From: Mytilisepta virgata
Lineage: Eukaryota > Mollusca > Bivalvia > Mytilida > Mytilidae
Direction of reading: 5' to 3'
Assembly: GCA_028015205.1 (NCBI GenBank)
Contig: CM051521.1
Location: 92,728,513 to 92,792,512 of the forward strand
Length of the DNA stretch: 64,000 nucleotides
Numbering within the stretch: the first letter of the stretch is position 1; every line of letters starts with the position of its first letter. Positions 1 to 12,647 of the stretch are shown here, piece by piece. The notes beneath the pieces are model-generated. The model did no database searches. It saw only the letters and a list, made by a program, of their open reading frames with translations, and was not told the origin of the DNA. Position numbers and translations under genes: made by a program.

Positions 1-275
1 TCCTGATGACGACCGTAAAATTTCCAAAGTGATGACATCAACTTATCCTTGATAAAACTCTGGTTAAGAAGCTTCTGTGGCAGCAGTAATCCTCTTTTCC
101 AAAGTCAGGGTAAATCACGCATGCCCTTGAATATCGGATAAGTTGAGAAATGTATAGACGCCATATGCAGGCGATGCTGGTACATTGCTACTCAAGAAGG
201 GAATGTTAACAATAGGAAAATTCAGGTCATCGCGTTTGTCATAAAGTTTTGTCTTCAAAAGTCCCTCGTTGTCTG
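1..275 (-). pseudogene. Reverse-transcriptase C-terminal fragment (copy A)
   Basis: The minus-strand translation gives the conserved downstream RT block with motifs KLYDKRDD, FPIVNIPF and PAYGVY. It then shifts frame into the stretch seen complete in copy B (43163-43505). This block normally follows the RT catalytic core in a widespread animal retroelement family. Here it is cut by the window start and separated from its own core (1800-2220) by about 1.5 kb of unrelated DNA. The element class is not firmly assigned; Penelope-like or another non-LTR type is possible. It is not functional. Confidence 0.8.
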
Positions 276-1799
276 TAAAAAAAAAACAAATTCAAATATG
301 AAGCGGACCTTAATTGTTGTGCCGACCCAACTTGATCGATGAATATTTTAGAGCTGTCTCAAATATGCGACCGGAAATTGATTTATGCAGATTTATTTAC
401 TTATTGACTGTGACTCCGAAATCAGTAGTTTACGATTGTGCTTAATAACGATGACTTTATGTTGTAGAAATAGAAAATTGTGTCATGGTATTTTGTTCCC
501 GAACTTATTAATATAGATATTAGTTCTTATATTGTAGTTTCAGTCTACTTTCATTTTCACTTTTAGTTTCAGAACGTACATGTTTTAGGTCATGAACCCA
601 CTTCAAATGGAGATTTTACTTACATTACATTCGGTCAGTAGCTATATCCTGCATTCCTAGTTTAATCATATATTTAATTGTCCAACTGGACAGGTGTGGA
701 TCACTTCTGAACGGTGAATTATTTGTTATATTGTATATAAGTCCCGGGCAGATACATAGAACGACCATCTTCGCGCAAACTTGAACGTTACCCGGAGATC
801 GCAAATCGAATTATTTGATTGGTTAAAATTATTCTGTATAAAAAGCGACGTCAGCGTCGATATGACATCATTCTTCTTCTTTGTTTTGAATGTTCAGCCG
901 TTGGTTATTTTATTATCCTTAGAATATGTCTCAACAATTTATACGGTCCGACATTGCAATGGTACGTGGCCGAGTTAGTTTTAATTAGTTATGTTATTTA
1001 AATTTAAATTTTGATGCATATTAATGTGTGTTTCCGTGTGGAAACCATTCTTGAACCTAATTTGCACCGTGAGTGAAATGTTGCACCGAGTGCATCACTA
1101 TTAAGTTTCTCCAATTTCAGCGTACTATACCGACGGCATTTAATAGCCAACAAATCCAATTTTAAGTTACGGTTTACAGATGATTTAACCAATCAACTGA
1201 TTCACTATCTCTGTTTTTACGTTTCTAACGGCATCATAATTTTTAGTGGTGCACCCAAGTTTGGATTCGGTGCACCACACACGTAACTGCACCGTAGGAT
1301 GTGAAATATATATTGTTCTTGTGAAATGCACGTCAAGATAGCGGAAATATTATTTATTATCACATTTGAGACCTTGATGCAACAGCACCTCATTTAAATT
1401 AAAGTTGCATGGACCTTCTGGTGCAACTGCACCTCACCTGAATTCTTTTGGTGCAAGCACCTCAAATAGATTATAGCAAATAAACCATGATTTATTAGAT
1501 TTTCGGCCATTATTATTATTTTAGTACTACAGTCTGTATCTCCATGGGGCTCCCTTTGTATATTTGTACACTTCAAAATTAGATTGTATTGAGAAAGACA
1601 TTTGTACTTCGAAATTGCCTAATTTCATGTTGTGACTTAATACCTCAATAAACAGGGTGTGAACATTACCGGTTTTATATCTCTGTGAAGCCCAGCATCA
1701 AGTAACAAGTCGGACATTACTTAAGTTATATGTATGACAAATATATACATTGATATGTCGTCATCTCATATGTGGTCATTGCGCTGACCGGGAGATACA
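276..1799. other. Insert splitting the RT relic, with TGCACC-rich block
   Basis: This 1.5 kb lies between the two halves of the RT relic and has no convincing gene. Around 735-750 there is a TATA-like string followed by a CCCGGG block. From about 1060 to 1460 the motifs TGCACC and GGTGCA recur about a dozen times on both strands. Short ORFs here are not supported by splice sites or family similarity. Copy B repeats the interval at 43506-45035 with minor changes. Confidence 0.5.
1060..1465. repeat. Cluster of TGCACC / GGTGCA motifs (copy A)
   Basis: Within 400 bases the hexamer TGCACC or its complement, or near variants such as GTGCAA and TGCACG, occurs about a dozen times. Several form GGTGCACC-like palindromes, as near 1249 and 1270. 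Spacing is irregular, so this is not a simple tandem array. It could be the core of a degenerate mobile element or a binding-site cluster; function is unknown. Confidence 0.45.
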
Positions 1800-2220
1800 C
1801 ACTGTGGTGGCGACGTAACACAATATATCTTTAGTATCCTTAATTTCAAGTTCACTGGGGTAGATGAGATGCAGAAAGACTTGGAATTAGTCGTTATGTA
1901 TCTGTATAACGAAACGTGAAATTACAGGATTGGGCTAGTTTATTTTTGTTTTCACATAGTAGCCCTTGAATGAAGCCCGATCCATATGAGTACAAGAACA
2001 GATCGGCGAGTAGAAGAGCACAGTTGGTTCCCATTGGAATGTAGATTGTTTGTTGCAAAATTCGACCAAGAAATTCAACAAATATGTTATCTATGAGCAA
2101 ATCTAACATTTTTGCAATTTAATCTTCAAATTCTTTTTGTCAGAATCAGAGTGGTTCTTCACGAAATAAGCATTTTCTCTACCTAAAACTAGAAGTTTAT
2201 ACCAGTGTGGGCCATTTTTC
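1800..2220 (-). pseudogene. Reverse-transcriptase core relic (copy A)
   Basis: On the minus strand a recognisable RT runs from motif YFVKNHSDSDKK through LLIDNIFVEF, IPMGTNC, LLADLFLYSY and NFTFRYTDT to IYPSELEIKD. The catalytic YxDD box reads YTDT, losing the second aspartate. At least two frameshifts and an in-frame stop break the frame. The fragment matches an RT family common in mollusc, fish and amphibian genomes. Its C-terminal continuation is at 1-275 on the same strand, so an insertion split the relic. It cannot encode an active enzyme. Confidence 0.85.
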
Positions 2221-3259
2221 TTGAAAAAAACATTGATGAACTAGTTGTTTCAATCGATATTTTAATTATCGAATGTGAATGTGGTATGGTAGTGTAGAGT
2301 GTAGAGAAGTAGAATTTTTGGTATGTTATAAATTTAATACAAATATTATCAAGAATTATAAAACATCTTCTCTTATAATCGCAGAATCTTAAAAATCAAC
2401 TTTCCGACTCACCACAACAACGTATACCATAATAGTTTACCAAAAAAGTGAAAAGAAAGATTAGTTTTTATTTATTAAAAATATCAAAATCTGATGAATA
2501 TAGATATTAAATTTTGTTTCGACATACTAAAAACTAGCCTTTGGAGATACTGTAAAATTGAAAATATTACCTACAAAGGCATGCAGGTTTGGTATTTTTT
2601 AAAGGAGTAGGGGCGATAAGGGGCCAAATCTGCCCAAATTTTTATGAAAACTTAATCAGCTTCAAAATAAATTTTCTTTATTTTATTCATTCCTTATGTA
2701 AGTACACTTCCACATTTTACTACTTTTTTCACGTGATGCACACCTGTGACGTCACAATCATTACGTATTTTTGCCGAAATTAGTGGTTTTCTGTGGAATC
2801 GCAGATAAAATCATCAAACTTTCCGAGAATTTCGATGAAAGAAACAACTTCGTATGAATATATATTGCTTTTAAAATAAACATAAATAAACTGTTAAAAT
2901 ATCTTGACTGTTGTTTCTTGTGTGCGGACGATATAAAAATTAATAAAATTCACCCGGATAGAACTGTGTGAAATTAATGTGGAATAAACAAACACACAGT
3001 GATACGCTTTGTATATATGGTTTAAAAATAAATTAACGTTTCTTAAATGCAGGGTGTAGGGATTAACCGGGGCCCAAATAAAATATATATTTCAATTTAT
3101 ATTATATTAAATATATATATTAGAATATAGATATTGTTTATAGGGCATGTGGATCTCAACCATTTTCAAGATATTTGAATATTTAAGAAATGGAGGGGGT
3201 TGGGATTTCGCCTAAGGGAATGATTTATAAATGTAAATACATGTATATAATTTATTTCA
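2221..3259. other. AT-rich non-coding stretch
   Basis: No coding exon or structured element is visible. The stretch has a TATATA-rich run near 3080-3130 and otherwise unremarkable AT-rich sequence. Copy B repeats it from 45457, with a short extra ACATGTAT near 45933. Confidence 0.5.
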
Positions 3260-3490
3260 TCTCAATATGAGTAACAAGAATAGTTATTGTTTATCTGTAT
3301 TGGTTTTATTGCAACCTCTACTTTCAGTATCAATGACCTTTATCTTTGACCTAATGACCCTAAAATCAGTAGTCTTCCTCCCCGCATCTGGGGTCATACA
3401 CAACCTAACTTTGATCTCCATACAACATATATTTTTGAAATTATCATCTGGAAACCACTTGTTTCGGACGGATGGACGAATAGAGGACTA
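3260..3490 (+). repeat. Diverged dispersed repeat (copy A)
   Basis: The sequence carries tokens typical of a repeat seen in many marine invertebrates: the string gacctttatctttgacctaa, a 'leave a question to the reader' style of TCATCTGGAAACCACTTG near its end, and a terminal CGGACGGATGGACG run. The family name is not known to me. It is diverged and has no coding content. The copy B counterpart is at 46502-46732 with one base changed in the body. Confidence 0.45.
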
Positions 3491-3499
3491 GGGGTAGGG

Positions 3500-5030
3500 G
3501 GCATAAACCATTTAATTTTGCATCACTTCTGGCAAAATACTTAAAACTTCTGAAGATACGTACTTGTTGTAGATTAATTTAACTATGAGAAGTCGTAAAA
3601 TGTTTCTGATTGTGAAATAGTTTCTGATTCCAAATTTATTCGTATTGAATGCAGTTATAAGTTTTGAGAGTGTCAGTTAAGTACAGGAATGATTATCAGC
3701 TAGATTAGATGCGAATAAAGTGATTTTCTGACAGCATTTAATTTTGACAGTATCAGTACTATGAACTCACGTTGACTGTCACAAAAGTTCACAGACGAAT
3801 CAACAATATTACTTACATATATAACAACATTCATTAATGATGATTGTATTCATCTTAAAAATAAAAATTTACTGTGTTAAATATGTTTGAATGGATATTT
3901 CATCAACATCTATATTTGTTTCTTTATGTGGTGTTACCATTTGGAGTCAGTTCCTTGAAAAGTAAGATTATTGAAATGTAAATATTATATTTATACAATA
4001 GTTGCTTATATAGAGGGCATTATCATGATATAGTGACTGCCCAAGGGACTGATATTGCATGAAACATTGATAATGGCCGAGCCGCAGGTGGATTCTAAAA
4101 ACTTAAAATTAAAACAAAATTACCATAAATCTCATTATAAACTTTCATATAGAAAACACTTCCACCAATGTATTGTACATTTTTTGTACTTATCACGTTT
4201 TGGTTTCTAACTTTAGTGTGAAATCTGCAAGAGACGATAAATTGAGTCAGAAAATACAGTTGTTGGTCATGGAGTTTAACATCTTTTATTATTCCCGTAC
4301 TTTCGAAGAAAGTTCCAGGATATCGTTGCTCCTCGTTCATTTTTAACTCTTTTTACACAATAGCGTTTCAGATATTTGATTGGAGCAACAGGTGACTTAT
4401 TTTTGAAAATTGTAAGTTTGTGGCATAAATTCCTTTCATGTTTAACTTTATGGATTTTTAAAACTTGAGTTCATAATTTTCAAACATACTAGACATTGAA
4501 CCCGCGCGAGCACGGGAAAATAAGCATTTTTTTGTGGTGGCCATATTGACTTTAAAAATTTTTTGCGGCCATGGCATTCGTGGAACAGTAACTCAATGTG
4601 GATGTTGTGGCAGGCTTCCCATAAACTTTCCTGTCAAGTAGGTGGTGTCAACTGATAGTTTCATGTCTATATATGCTGTAGTATTCCAGAAATGGATGTT
4701 AATGCAAAATTTAACCAAAGTCAATGAAGCGTGAAATGTAGGTCAACGTGACCTAATTGTCATATGGTTGTTCGTTACTACCGAAGATGTATCCACTGAT
4801 GAAGTAGACTCTATGCCACGTAGAATTACCAAAATGGACCTTAAGGTTCCATCATAGTCAAAATCTATGACGAAATACAACTATATACTTAAATTGTCAA
4901 TATGTTTATGTTACAATTAATTCTGAACTGGAACTTGATGAAAAGCTTTCATTAAATACACATTTCATAATGCATTACCTTTTTCATTCAGAATAAATAT
5001 GAAAAAGAATATGAATAAACATTTCCTTAG
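3500..5030. other. Non-coding stretch
   Basis: No supported gene. It contains the copy A/B difference at about 3820, where copy B has a replacement block of roughly 70 bp. A GCGCGAGC motif sits near 4503. The last 15 bases are pyrimidine-rich and end in a splice-acceptor-like CCTTAG directly before the 98-residue reading frame that follows. Confidence 0.4.
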
Positions 5031-5326
5031 TGACGGATGAATTTTTCAAAAGATGCCGTGAGTTAAGTAGAGCATATTTTTGGAAAATAATTGTTCCAAT
5101 TGTTCATTGTCATCATGGGCAGGGCAAGCGAGCCTTAATTTCACAAATAAATCCAATAGACGATAAAAGCATTTTTAATGTGTGGCTGAGTGTGCTGTCC
5201 ACGTTCATAAAGATGTCCGAGATAAATTTCGTCATTAATGATAAAGTAGACCATTTGTTAAAAATATTTTTATCTAGAGCTTACAGGGAATTGTACGGTA
5301 GAGCTATATTTAGACAGGTCACATGA
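5031..5326 (+). CDS. Candidate terminal exon, unknown protein (copy A)
   Basis: An open frame of about 98 residues begins right after a splice-acceptor-like ATTTCCTTAG at 5021-5030 and runs to a TGA at 5324-5326. It has no credible ATG near its start, so if real it is a last exon entered in phase 1. The product begins TDEFFKRCRELSRAYF and ends ELYGRAIFRQVT; it is mixed charged and hydrophobic with no signal peptide or clear membrane segment. Copy B (48338-48633) keeps the frame and differs by one residue, Ile to Thr. I do not recognise the family and see no upstream exon. It may still be a chance frame. Confidence 0.4.
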
Positions 5327-5329
5327 CAA

Positions 5330-6885
5330 ATAATGTAAAAATGGATAATGGCTGGTTTTATCACTTTGTGCAAAGTAAACATCCGAGCAATCCAAAAAAC
5401 AACTAAGTTAGGAATTCCTCTGAATTTTGCCTTACTTCTTCATAATCTTCAAAGTTCATAACCTTTACAGTTAGGAGAAATTGCGTTATTGTAGAAAAAA
5501 AAACAATCCTGAATACATGAAGCGGAAACATCCCACTCGAAGGAGAATGTTTTTAATTTGTTTTATTCTTCTTCTGTAATTTCAAACAAAAATACATTTA
5601 AAATATGTGCATAATTGTTTATTTAAATCAATGTGTTAAAATGATGCATTCGAGAACCTTCTAAGCGATATGTTGGGAGAATTCATACCGGGAAAGTCCA
5701 TGCAAATTCCATTTGCACATAAACAGAACTGCAGTTTAAAATTTATAAATGCAGATTGTCAAATCCGATAATAACCTTTATAATCTGAACCATACATCGT
5801 TTATTTTGAACCACGCGTTTTGCCGCCTATTCGGCTAATTCGTAAATTTAGTATTATAGATGATTGTAAGGTGTTACAGTATTTGATACACTTGCAAGGA
5901 TGCAACGCGTAGGGAGTGTGGGGATACATGTTGCTGTCGATTCTGACTGCCTAGTTTTTACTGTATATGTGTTTTCTGATTTATTTGTTCTACCACTGTC
6001 ACATTTGAAAATGTGAGGTTTTAGTACTCCGCAACTTAATTTAACCACACTTCAAAAGCCCTTGTCAGTTATTGTACATTGTGTGTTTCTGCGTGTTGTT
6101 TCATTTATTTGGAGTGTATTGTTTAAATCATTGTATTTTAGGGTTTCGGCTGAATCTAATCAGATAATAGATTCTTCCAAAATAATCGTTAAAAGAATTT
6201 CTATAAAATCAAAAATTAAGGACATTAAATTTAATAATTATTTTCGGAACATTTATTTTTTAAATTAATTTCCAACGCTTTAATTCTATAGTCATTAATC
6301 ATATCAATTTCAAGTCTATTGCGTATTTATCTGCTTGAGGCCATAGAATAGTTAGATACCGTTCAAGCGATCTTTTGTCTTTTTGTTCGAGTAATTTCAG
6401 AATTTAAGATTGAAACATTTATTGATAATTATTGATTAACTTAGATTCGATATAGAATTAAAAAAAAAAAAAAGAAAATGATGGACTTTTTAAAATTGTA
6501 ATGACTGTCAAGGGGCACAAAGTAAATTGGACTGCTGACTATGTAAATATATATTCAAAATGATTACTAATGTATCAATGCTTATTAAAATTCATTTTCA
6601 TTAATTAACATCATCACTGACGACCATTACCATTAGGTATAGAGTCCATTATCATAATCACTATCAAAACTCTTTACCCTTTTTCGTCATTTTGAATATT
6701 TTCAATTTGCTTTTCAAGGCTATGGATATTTAATTTGATTACATGCATTTTCAAACTTATATTCCACTTCAAAATTGTTGTGTCTTTCCTGTTCGAAATC
6801 CAATGCAAAAAGAAAAATATATCAAAGGTACAACAATTGACCTTAAATCCGCGTGATAAATATTTTCTGCAAATATTACTCTATG
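5330..6885. other. Non-coding stretch
   Basis: I see nothing coding. The interval is AT-rich with short A runs near 6463. Copy B lacks 16 bases near 5896-5911. A possible small repeat boundary lies near 6890, where the retroelement 3' end begins. Confidence 0.4.
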
Positions 6886-6985
6886 AAGAGGACAAATATA
6901 CCTAAGGAGCAATAAAAAAAAAACGTAATCCATTGGACAGACAAACCCGGGAAGACAAATGAACAACCACAAGCACAAAAATAAA
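6886..6985 (-). mobile_element. Truncated retroelement 3' end (copy A)
   Basis: The minus strand matches the 3' untranslated end of the RT element at 42902-43162. Shared tokens on the plus strand are GGACAAATATACCTAAGGAG, GACAGACAAACCCGGGA and AAGCACAAAAATAAA. Only about 100 bases remain, so it is a strongly 5'-truncated copy. The same 3' end recurs at 21674, 26470, 26945 and 42902 in this window. The copy B counterpart is at 50176-50275. Confidence 0.7.
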
Positions 6986-7103
6986 ATGCGAAAAATGACA
7001 GACAAGAAAATGTGACGGACAGATAGAGAGATTTAACAGTATCCATGAACTTTCGTCGAAAATAAGGATATAATTATAACAATAATAATAATAAAGAACA
7101 AAT

Positions 7104-7164
7104 TACAGTCTGTGTCAAGTTTTTTGTAATGAGGTTTTTCGTCATATTCGTAAATATCACCTAC
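7104..7164 (+). repeat. Left arm of a distant inverted repeat (copy A)
   Basis: The block ACAGTCTGTGTCAAG ... TCGTAAATATCACCTAC reappears in reverse complement at 14276-14338, about 7 kb away. In copy B the matching arms (50392-50473 and 57553-57627) agree over about 20 further bases, including GCGTTGACTGCAGATG. In copy A that extension is altered to AACGCGGATG. Confidence 0.75.
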
Positions 7165-7199
7165 CAACGCGGATGAACATTTCCTGCTAGAACTCATTT

Positions 7200-8855
7200 G
7201 GTTGGTTGTGTCTACACATATTTTACAGCACGCCTATGCTGATCAACTGTTTACTCCGACCTTCACCTGTGTCTACGGAAAATTACAATGACAGTCCGCC
7301 ATATTGGTTTCTATGAGGATCCCAAATTGTTTACTGATTCGTCACTTTCCGGTAGCACGACAATTTCCGAATATGGAATCGTTATCTTTCCCGCGCTTTA
7401 TCAGCCATTATTTAGGAAACGCCCCTTTTTCAGTAAAAGTGAATGAAAAAGGTGGAATATATATAACCTAGCCATATGTACATGTATACAAGTAATTATT
7501 TCAGCATTTTGTTCATATAATGTAATTTTAATTGATATATATTATCATTCTGAGTCCAACTAAAACGAAAAAAGTTATTATGTTTCCGGTTTATGAGGAA
7601 TTAAAAAAGGCGAAATTTACGATTTTTACCGATGTCGATTTCTTTAATACGTATGTTTATACACAACACACACCAATGAATTTGTTCTTTTGTATCAAAT
7701 ATATTTATTATTTGTGTCATTTGTAGTTGAACTGAAGTATATACCATATTACAAGTTAGCTGGGTTGGTTTCTGATTACGGTCCGCCCGATTTAGGACCA
7801 TAACTGACATAAGAGCTACGATTCCACAACTGAGTTTTGGAGCTGCAAAAACGATGTATAATCAAGAATATTTTAATTTCCAATCGGGCCTGCAAGGGAC
7901 AAAATATCACAATGAGTAAACAAGATGAACAAAAAATTCATACACATTTAGGTTACAGCAATCAAATAAATAGATTTATAGCAAGATAACTAGACAAGAG
8001 CTACATCAGACCACTTTCATGACTTAAATAGGGGAAAAAATGAATACATTTTCTCTAATGTTCATTACACTTACAGAGACACAAAATTTGAAGTACATGT
8101 TTATATCTACATGGTCGTCTCTTTAGCAGTTTAGGATAATTAGTTTTAATTGATCAGATTTCAAAGCTGTAGCGATCGCACCCCCTCCCCCCCGCCCATA
8201 TAATATCTTTGTCTTATTTTACGATTTAGGGTACATTTTAATGTTGTTTATAGAACTGTTTGGCATAAGAAGGCGTGTATCCTTCTGAATCTACCAAAAT
8301 CCCTCCGAATTAACTAGGACCACATTAAAAAAATCCTGGCCACTGCACTGAAGGTTATATAACTATGTCATGTGTTTAATTCTAAAGTCAATTTACCTGA
8401 CTGGATACATCATAAGCACCATTTTGTTGGAACATGTCCATCTGCTTCTTGTTTAATTTAGATTCTTAAATTTTCATCTTATAGATGAATAAATTATTGG
8501 AAATGGCTGTGTATGGCACAATTAAGTGCTGTGATTGTATTAAATGAAGATTAAAAATTAAATGATTAAAATTGGTTTGATTGTAGATATACAAAATAAT
8601 AATAATTTATAAGTTTATATAAATAGTCCGTTCATAGACTTGGAATTCAGAATTTGGAAGTATACTCATTATATTTGGTATGCAGATGTATATTGTTGAT
8701 CCGGTGTGTCATGTGTCATCAATTCATGACCAATATTCGATCTTGAATTTAGAACTTGGATCCAAATATTTAAATTTTGTTGCAAAATGCTTATTGGGAT
8801 CATAACTTTTTTGTTCTTTTTGATAGACTTGTGAAATTTGGTACAAAGATATATA
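7200..8855. other. Non-coding stretch
   Basis: No supported exon. It contains a C-rich run at about 8180-8194 that differs in length between copies, and an AT-rich tract at 8590-8640. Short frames here lack start context, splice sites or recognisable protein similarity. Confidence 0.4.
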
Positions 8856-9056
8856 TAAGGGTCTCCGGCTGTGTGGTCTAGCTAGTTCAACTAATAATGC
8901 TTCCTGGTGTATCAACACTGGGGTTGGGAGTGCAATTCTCCCCATAAGGTGTGCTTGACTCCAATTTTAATTGACAAGAATTGTCAGTCTAATAGGTTAA
9001 AAGGTGATGGTCATTTTTTGGCACTCGTTTACTTCACCTATAGAAACATGTATTTG
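8856..9056 (+). repeat. Diverged tRNA-derived SINE-like repeat (copy A)
   Basis: The order of elements matches the clearer SINE at 36972-37241 read on its own strand: TGTGTGGTCTAGCTAGTTCA (decayed A-box region), then ATCAACACTGGGGTTGGGAG, a decayed B box, then the body token GACTCCAATTTTAATTGACA. RNA polymerase III boxes are too degraded to work. The copy B counterpart is at 52154-52352. Confidence 0.6.
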
Positions 9057-9082
9057 TCTAATCGTGCTGAAAGTGGCACCCA

Positions 9083-10304
9083 GGGGTCAGGTTTTCGAAG
9101 ATGTCTTATGACTACGACATACCGTAAGATGGTCTTACGACGTGTCGCAGTCATAAAACGTGAAAGAGTCGCAACTTGTGACATGTCACAAAATTTGTCA
9201 CAAAGTTACGACACCAAAGAAGGTGTCGAAAGATGGTCTTATAATGATCGTATATGTATAGAAGGACGAATAATTCGTTAAGCGGGAATTTGAATATTTG
9301 AACCCTAGGTATTTCTTATTCATATTAAAATATAGTAGACCGATAAACTTTTACAATGGTTTTATTGATCCATGTTAATAGATTGTCACATTCCATAATT
9401 GATTTACATGTACATGCATTTTACACAGTACAGTAAACGTATATGCATTAATCATTTTTAAAAGCCTAATAAAATTAAAATTAATGAAACGTTATTTTTT
9501 ATTTATTTTTTACTTCTTTTAGTTACATGTACTTTTTTAAAATTAAATTGCATACTTTGTTAAATCATTTAAAATGTCATTACTGACTTGCGATGGTCCT
9601 CGCGATGGTCATACGATCGTCGTAACTATGATTTTCTCACATTTCTATTTGTTTGGGACAGTCATATTCCGTGTGAGACACCGGTGTGAGATTCATGCAT
9701 CTCACATCACATGACCTACCTTGACGTAACAATGCAAAAAAACATCACGTCACAATGCTAGAACGTCAGAAAACACACAACTTCGCAAAAATGGTACGAA
9801 AACGTCGAAATTAACATCGCTTCAATTTGAAAATCCCTGAAGATCAACCTAAAAAATATCTTTTTAAAGTTTTGTACCTTTGGTACAAAACCAAAACTCA
9901 TACGATCTTTTCAAATATGTAACTTATTTTGCACTAGGTTGTCTAGTTTAATAGAGCGCATTTAAGTGTCATGGCGGCCATGTTTATTTATTTAAATATT
10001 CGACAGAGAAATGGGAGAAAAATAATCAGTCATGGTAAAAGATGTGAGACTGGACAATTCCACCCTCGGGTTCACATTTTCTATCATCAGAAACTCGGCA
10101 AGCCTCGTTTCTGACTGGAAAATGTGAACACTCGGGTGGAATTGACCCATCTCACATCTTAGACCATGACTGATTATTATAGTCTTACGATAGGTTTGTT
10201 TTACATCATACGATAGGTCGTAAGACCATCATAACTTAGTCGCAAGTAATGTCATAAGATATGTCTTACGATCAATCTTACGATACTTTTGAAAACCTGG
10301 CCCC
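9083..10304. mobile_element. Fold-back DNA element with nested hairpin (copy A)
   Basis: The ends are inverted: GGGGTCAGGTTTTCGAA at 9083 and GAAAACCTGGCCCC ending at 10304. Both terminal zones are rich in CTTACGA / TCGTAAG words such as GTCTTACGAC and GGTCGTAAGAC, so the two ends can fold over well beyond the terminal 14 bases. No transposase frame is present; the 124-residue frame at the left end is composed of the repeated motif and is not a gene. This is a non-autonomous inverted-repeat element. The copy B counterpart is at 52381-53602. Confidence 0.7.
10021..10179. repeat. Nested near-perfect hairpin (copy A)
   Basis: The arms start AATAATCAGTCATGG and end CCATGACTGATTATT. Inside, AAGATGTGAGA, AATTCCACCC and TTCACATTTTC have exact complements. 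Each arm is about 60 bases around a short loop containing GAAACTCGGCAAGCCTCGTTTC, itself a small hairpin. It looks like a MITE inserted within the larger fold-back element. The copy B counterpart is at about 53319-53477. Confidence 0.85.
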
Positions 10305-12647
10305 AGAACTTCATGAATGCCTATGACATGGCACTTATCTCATCTCTGTTTTTCAAGGGATGCATGTTGATTTTTTCGTTTGTTTTATGTGTAAAATTTT
10401 GATTTTGACCATTTTGTTCAACTTTATTATTTTGTGTTTTTGCAATTTAGCTTTATCATGTTTATAGCCTTAAGAAATACTTCTTCAAATCATTGAATGA
10501 AAATATTTGAAAGACATATAAGTATAAATTATTTGAAAAATCAATGAAAACACTGCAAGAATATATTCTGAAATTTTTATTAAATCTTGAATCAATAGTC
10601 ATGAAATAACAGGTATCAGTATATATATGCCGTATATTTATCTATTAAATTTATGAAAAAATAGGATGACCAATATAATTATAAACAGAACCAATAACAA
10701 TTGAACAAATTCACATGTGACATTGAATATTCGAAGTAAAATGATATACAGCATATATATGCTTCACAAAAATTTGACCATTGCATGAGTTTTCAAGAAC
10801 TTCTTTTTTGCCCGAGTGAGCTTTTGCTATCACTTTGCATCCGTCGCCCCCTGTTTACTTTGCACATTTCGATATTTTTCTCTAAAACCGCATGGCCAAT
10901 TGAAATCAAACTTCTTGTGGATATTAATTGGATGATCCTCTAAAAAATTATGTTTTTGGTTCTCATCCAACTTCAACATGGCTGCCAAAATAGAATTTTC
11001 CCTTGTTTTTTTAGATTGTTCTTTGGACACCATATTCTTAATCCCAAAAATACAATAAAAGATATAAGTCACTGAACTTGTTTTCCAGCTTCAAACAGAG
11101 TAAAATTCTGTCATTATTTCGTATTTATTATATATAGGTATTAACCATGATATTGGGGAAATGAGTAATTTAATTAAAACTAACCACTATTACAGAATTT
11201 TGAAAGGACTTTTAGATAAAAGAATGTGAGTAAAATACTTCAAGGAAAATAAAGTACAATTCATGTTTTTTCATATGTGAATTCATTTTAAATGGCAACA
11301 TAACATATCTATAAAACTATGTATTTTGTATGACCTCAATAATTTGCACCTGTATAAGGGACCTGGAGAAATTTATCAGTGGATTAGGATTGGTACAAAA
11401 AGCCATGGGAAAAGCACTGTTTGGGTTACTCTATTTTATGGGACATCTATTGGTTACTCTATTTCATGGGACATCTATTTTTCTCATTCTTACAACACAT
11501 GAGACATAAACAATTCATTACCATATTCTTACAGATTTGCATAAAACAATTTTCTTTGAAGCACATATTGTACCTTACTGCCTATGAAAAATTAACACTT
11601 TTGGAATTACTGTATTTTTGTCATATATTAAAAGTTTTTTCCCCACATTTTCAATTATTTAATCAATATGGTATCTTGTATGGTATAAGTACATAATATA
11701 AGCAAGGTTTTCAACAAATTATATGAGTAACCATAGAAATTTCTAAATATTAAGATAAATTTAATACTTGGCAGATTATGTGTATGAAATGCTCTGTTTT
11801 GTCAACACCTGAAGGATACATTTGTAATTATTTTCAATTCTTTTATCTAAACTGAATGATATCTTGTATCAAATTTTCTCATAAAATGTTTTCTCTACAG
11901 CAAAAATTATATCTTACTGTCTATGAAACATTAAAATTATAGAAATATGATTTTTTTTACCTTTGATTTAATGTATTTTTTATTATGTAACTGCTATAAA
12001 TTTGTAAAATATGAAAAATTTGATGGGACATATACTTTTTTTTGAAATTTATAATGGGATGTATTCTTTTGTTTTAATTTATACAGTGGGATGAAGACTT
12101 TTTCAAATTCAAACAGTAAAACTAATTTCCACTGATCCCAATCCCCTGATAAATTTTGCCTGATCCCTAATGTTATGGAATAATCGTCATCGTATGTCTG
12201 TGCAAAACCAGTTTGTAACTTGAATTTTTTTTGTTGGTACTGTATGAAACTTTTCTTTTGTGCCCTACTTGCGAAAGGTATTGAATTAACTCTTATGACT
12301 TCAGAGATACACGTGTATGGGGACAAATAGGGGGAATTTTGAATTCAGTTTTTCGACCAAATGAGCACGACTCGTGCATCAAAATTATTACCAAAGAATT
12401 ATATTTCAATATAATTTATTAGAAAGAAAGTTGCAGTGTGTATTTTTATGAAAATGTATGTAACTATGCAGTAATTGCCAGTTGAGCACTGTGATACAGT
12501 TTAGTTGGAACTGCAAGTAATATTGATCAGCTGATTATAGTAACTCATATGCATTATGTCTAAAAAAGGTACATTCCTAAAATTTGGCCTTTACCAACAC
12601 CTTGCATTAATTCCTTAGTTTATGATGAATTTACATTAAAAGATAAA
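10305..12647. other. AT-rich non-coding stretch
   Basis: No exon can be supported. A short direct repeat TTACTCTATTT(T/C)ATGGGACATCTATT occurs twice near 11425-11480. Frames on either strand are AT-driven and lack splice signals. Copy B repeats the interval nearly unchanged from 53603 to 55945. Confidence 0.4.

Noticed and set aside
735..800. TATA-box promoter followed by a 65-residue ORF
   Set aside because: The ORF starts at TTG and has no family features; AT-rich DNA gives TATA strings freely, and copy B adds no evidence.
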